The translations under genes were made by a program, and so were the position numbers. Positions 61,886 through 64,000 of a stretch of DNA of 64,000 nucleotides are shown in pieces. The DNA lies in contig NZ_LMOU01000001.1 of NCBI RefSeq assembly GCF_001423615.1, positions 1,266,882 to 1,330,881 of the forward strand, in the 5' to 3' direction. How positions within the stretch are numbered: position 1 is the first letter of the stretch; each line of letters begins with the position of its first letter. The notes under the pieces were generated by a model. The model saw only the letters and a list, made by a program, of their open reading frames with translations. It searched no databases and was not told the DNA's origin. The stretch is from Microbacterium sp. Leaf159. GTDB lineage: Bacteria; Actinomycetota; Actinomycetes; Actinomycetales; Microbacteriaceae.

Positions 61886-63378
61886 CCGATTCCCGCATCC
61901 CCGCCGACCTGCCCGATCACATCCAGCACTACATCGACGGCGCGTTCGTCGACTCGGTCGACGGCGACACGTTCGACGTGCTCGACCCGGTGACGAACAA
62001 GACCTACACGACCGCCGCCGCCGGCAAGAAGGCCGACATCGAGCTCGCCGTCGCCGCAGCGAAGCGCGCGTTCGACGAGGGCCCGTGGCCGCGGATGCTC
62101 CCCCGCGAGCGCTCGCGGGTGCTGCACAGGATCGCCGACATCGTCGAGTCGCGCGATGCCCGCCTCGCTGAGCTCGAGTCCTACGACTCCGGACTCCCGA
62201 TCACGCAGGCCCTCGGCCAGGCCCGCCGCGCCGCCGAGAACTTCCGCTTCTTCGCCGACCTGATCGTCGCCCAGTCCGACGACGCCTTCAAGGTTCCGGG
62301 CAAGCAGATGAACTACGTCAACCGCAAGCCGATCGGCGTCGCAGGCCTCATCACGCCGTGGAACACGCCGTTCATGCTCGAGTCGTGGAAGCTCGGCCCC
62401 GCGCTCGCGACCGGCAACACCGTGGTCCTGAAGCCTGCCGAGTTCACGCCGCTGTCGGCCTCGCTCTGGGCAGGCATCTTCGAGGAGGCAGGTCTGCCTG
62501 CGGGAGTCTTCAACCTCGTCAACGGCCTCGGCGAGGACGCCGGAGACGCGCTGGTGAAGCACCCGGACGTGCCGCTCATCTCGTTCACGGGCGAGAGCTC
62601 GACCGGGCAGCTGATCTTCGGCAACGCCGCTCCGTTCCTCAAGGGCCTCTCGATGGAGCTCGGCGGCAAGTCGCCCGCCGTCGTGTTCGCCGACGCCGAT
62701 CTCGAAGCGGCGGTCGACGCCACGATCTTCGGTGTCTTCTCGCTCAACGGCGAGCGCTGCACCGCAGGCTCCCGCATCCTCGTCGAGCGCTCGATCTACG
62801 AGGAGTTCGTCGAGCGCTACGCCGCGCAGGCGAAGCGCGTCAAGGTCGGCTACCCGCACGACCCGGCGACCGAGGTCGGCGCGCTCGTGCACCCCGAGCA
62901 CTACGACAAGGTGATGAGCTACGTCGAGATCGGCAAGACCGAGGGCCGCCTCGTCGCCGGCGGTGGACGCCCCGAGGGGTTCGATACGGGCAACTTCGTC
63001 GCACCGACCGTGTTCGCCGATGTATCCCCCGACGCCCGCATCTTCCAGGAGGAGATCTTCGGTCCGGTCGTCGCGATCACACCGTTCGACTCCGACGACG
63101 AGGCGCTCGCCCTCGCGAACAACACGAAGTACGGCCTCGCCGCCTACATCTGGACGAACGACCTGAAGCGCGCGCACAACTTCGCGCAGTCCGTCGAGGC
63201 CGGCATGGTGTGGCTGAACAGCAACAACGTGCGTGACCTGCGTACCCCGTTCGGCGGTGTCAAGGCCTCGGGCCTCGGCCACGAGGGCGGCTACCGCTCG
63301 ATCGACTTCTACACCGACCAGCAGAGCGTGCACATCACGCTCGGCGGCGCCCACAACCCGACCTTCGGCAAGAACTGA
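61882..63378 (+). CDS. hpaE: 5-carboxymethyl-2-hydroxymuconate semialdehyde dehydrogenase
   Basis: This is a 498-residue aldehyde dehydrogenase. PWNTPF, SFTGESSTGQ for NAD, the general base in MELGGKSPA and the nucleophile in GERCTAGSR are in place. Its pattern (HYIDGAFVDS near the N terminus and the GLGHEGGYRSIDFYTDQQSV end) matches HpaE, which oxidises the semialdehyde produced by HpaD using NAD. The ATG at 61882 overlaps the GntR stop. It is followed after 14 bp by hpaD, so cleavage and oxidation are adjacent. Identification is strengthened by the neighbouring dioxygenase. Confidence 0.88.
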   Translation: MTDSRIPADLPDHIQHYIDGAFVDSVDGDTFDVLDPVTNKTYTTAAAGKKADIELAVAAAKRAFDEGPWPRMLPRERSRVLHRIADIVESRDARLAELESYDSGLPITQALGQARRAAENFRFFADLIVAQSDDAFKVPGKQMNYVNRKPIGVAGLITPWNTPFMLESWKLGPALATGNTVVLKPAEFTPLSASLWAGIFEEAGLPAGVFNLVNGLGEDAGDALVKHPDVPLISFTGESSTGQLIFGNAAPFLKGLSMELGGKSPAVVFADADLEAAVDATIFGVFSLNGERCTAGSRILVERSIYEEFVERYAAQAKRVKVGYPHDPATEVGALVHPEHYDKVMSYVEIGKTEGRLVAGGGRPEGFDTGNFVAPTVFADVSPDARIFQEEIFGPVVAITPFDSDDEALALANNTKYGLAAYIWTNDLKRAHNFAQSVEAGMVWLNSNNVRDLRTPFGGVKASGLGHEGGYRSIDFYTDQQSVHITLGGAHNPTFGKN

Positions 63379-63392
63379 GCAAGGACCCTGCG

Positions 63393-64000
63393 ATGACCGA
63401 CAAGACTGCGAAGACGCTGACCTCATCGGGCTACTACGTGAGCCAGGAGGCTCCGATCCGGACCGACAACCCCGTCCCGACCCCCGAGAGCACGCCACCC
63501 GATGTGCTGCGCTGCGCCTACATGGAACTGGTCGTCACCGACCTCGCGGCGTCCAGGGTGTTCTACGTCGACGTACTCGGCCTGTATGTGACGGAAGAGG
63601 ACGACGAGGCGATCTACCTCCGCTCGACCGAGGAGTTCATCCACCACAACCTCGTTCTGCGCAAGGGACCGATCGCCGCGGTCGCCGCGTTCTCGTACCG
63701 CGTGCGCGACGCCTCGGATCTCGACCGGGCAGTGGAGTTCTACACCGAGCTCGGATGCGATGTGCGCCGCAACCCCGACGGGTTCGTCAAGGGCGTCGGC
63801 GACTCCGTGCGCGTGGTCGACCCGCTGGGCTTCCCGATCGAGTTCTTCCACCAGTCCGACCACGTCGAGCGGATGTCGTGGCGCTACGACCTGCACATCC
63901 CCGGCGAGCTCGTGCGTCTCGACCACTTCAACCAGGTCACCCCCGATGTCCCCCGCGCCGTCAAGTTCATGCAGGACCTCGGCTTCCGCGTGACGGAGGA
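63393..64000 (+). CDS. hpaD: 3,4-dihydroxyphenylacetate 2,3-dioxygenase, N-terminal part
   Basis: The first 202 residues of an extradiol dioxygenase are seen before the window ends. The N-terminal VOC module starts VLRCAYMELVVTDLAASRVFYVDVLGLYVTEED. The metal ligand region is reached in LVRLDHFNQ (His178, equivalent to the first iron or manganese histidine). The sequence strongly resembles the actinobacterial homoprotocatechuate 2,3-dioxygenases of Brevibacterium and Arthrobacter. It opens the ring of 3,4-dihydroxyphenylacetate. The second half, with the other metal ligands, is outside the window, so metal preference cannot be judged. The gene is 14 bp after hpaE. Confidence 0.92.
   Translation, partial: MTDKTAKTLTSSGYYVSQEAPIRTDNPVPTPESTPPDVLRCAYMELVVTDLAASRVFYVDVLGLYVTEEDDEAIYLRSTEEFIHHNLVLRKGPIAAVAAFSYRVRDASDLDRAVEFYTELGCDVRRNPDGFVKGVGDSVRVVDPLGFPIEFFHQSDHVERMSWRYDLHIPGELVRLDHFNQVTPDVPRAVKFMQDLGFRVTE

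Noticed and set aside
63423-63926. Minus-strand frame opposite hpaD
   Set aside because: It is the antisense of a clearly recognised dioxygenase and has the Arg/His/Asp-rich composition of a shadow.

Overview
This window is GC-rich, densely packed DNA from an actinobacterium. Codons are strongly GC3-biased, GTG starts are frequent, and neighbouring genes are often coupled by 4-base ATGA or GTGA overlaps. The left-edge fragment of a DUF222/HNH-type protein, the DhaM-HPr-EI fusion, the leaderless-looking promoters and the actinobacterial-type PaaR operators together suggest Microbacteriaceae, probably Microbacterium or a close relative. The genus is inferred, not proven. No rRNA, tRNA, CRISPR array, insertion sequence or phage gene was seen.

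The window is mostly a catabolic region. From left to right it holds: a DUF222 fragment and a 13-bp degenerate tandem array (1-620). Two short-chain dehydrogenases then face an APC permease, a MoaF-like protein and a YtcJ-like amidohydrolase (680-6543), followed by a GMC oxidoreductase/aldehyde dehydrogenase pair (6625-9530). An Lrp-type regulator is divergent from a branched-chain 2-oxoacid dehydrogenase operon without an E3 gene (9664-13796). Next come a lipoprotein and an MHS-type MFS transporter preceded by a PaaR-like operator (13828-16693), then a phosphoenolpyruvate-dependent dihydroxyacetone kinase operon dhaKLM with a divergent IclR regulator (16731-21793), and a second GMC oxidoreductase with an AraC regulator (21795-24505).

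The centre (24569-41011) is a complete aerobic phenylacetyl-CoA pathway: PaaR, paaJFHZI, an aldehyde dehydrogenase, paaK and paaABCDEG. It is interrupted by a RecQ-like helicase with a C-terminal phosphoribosyltransferase-like segment, a 22-bp tandem repeat and a small unknown gene. Three 22-bp PaaR-like sites (before the MHS transporter, in front of paaJ, in front of paaA) suggest one regulon that also supplies uptake. The section from 41089 to 55300 is housekeeping and accessory: ATP-dependent DNA ligase, a phosphoribosyltransferase, a transglutaminase/alpha-E/circularly permuted ATP-grasp operon whose ATP-grasp protein ends in polyglutamine, a ThDP enzyme, PhzF, Nudix and VOC proteins, an unknown zinc-site protein, and a DesKR-like two-component system beside an ABC exporter.

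The right end (55381-64000) returns to aromatics. A 3-hydroxybenzoate 4-monooxygenase and its divergent IclR regulator share a twin palindromic operator, and an MHS transporter follows. A homoprotocatechuate (4-hydroxyphenylacetate) meta-cleavage operon then encodes an unusual FAH-RraA fusion, a GntR regulator, HpaE, and HpaD running off the right edge. The observations I rate highest are the FAH-RraA fusion, the PaaR regulon including a remote transporter, the RecQ-phosphoribosyltransferase fusion with its upstream 22-bp repeat, and the polyQ tail in the ATP-grasp/transglutaminase operon.
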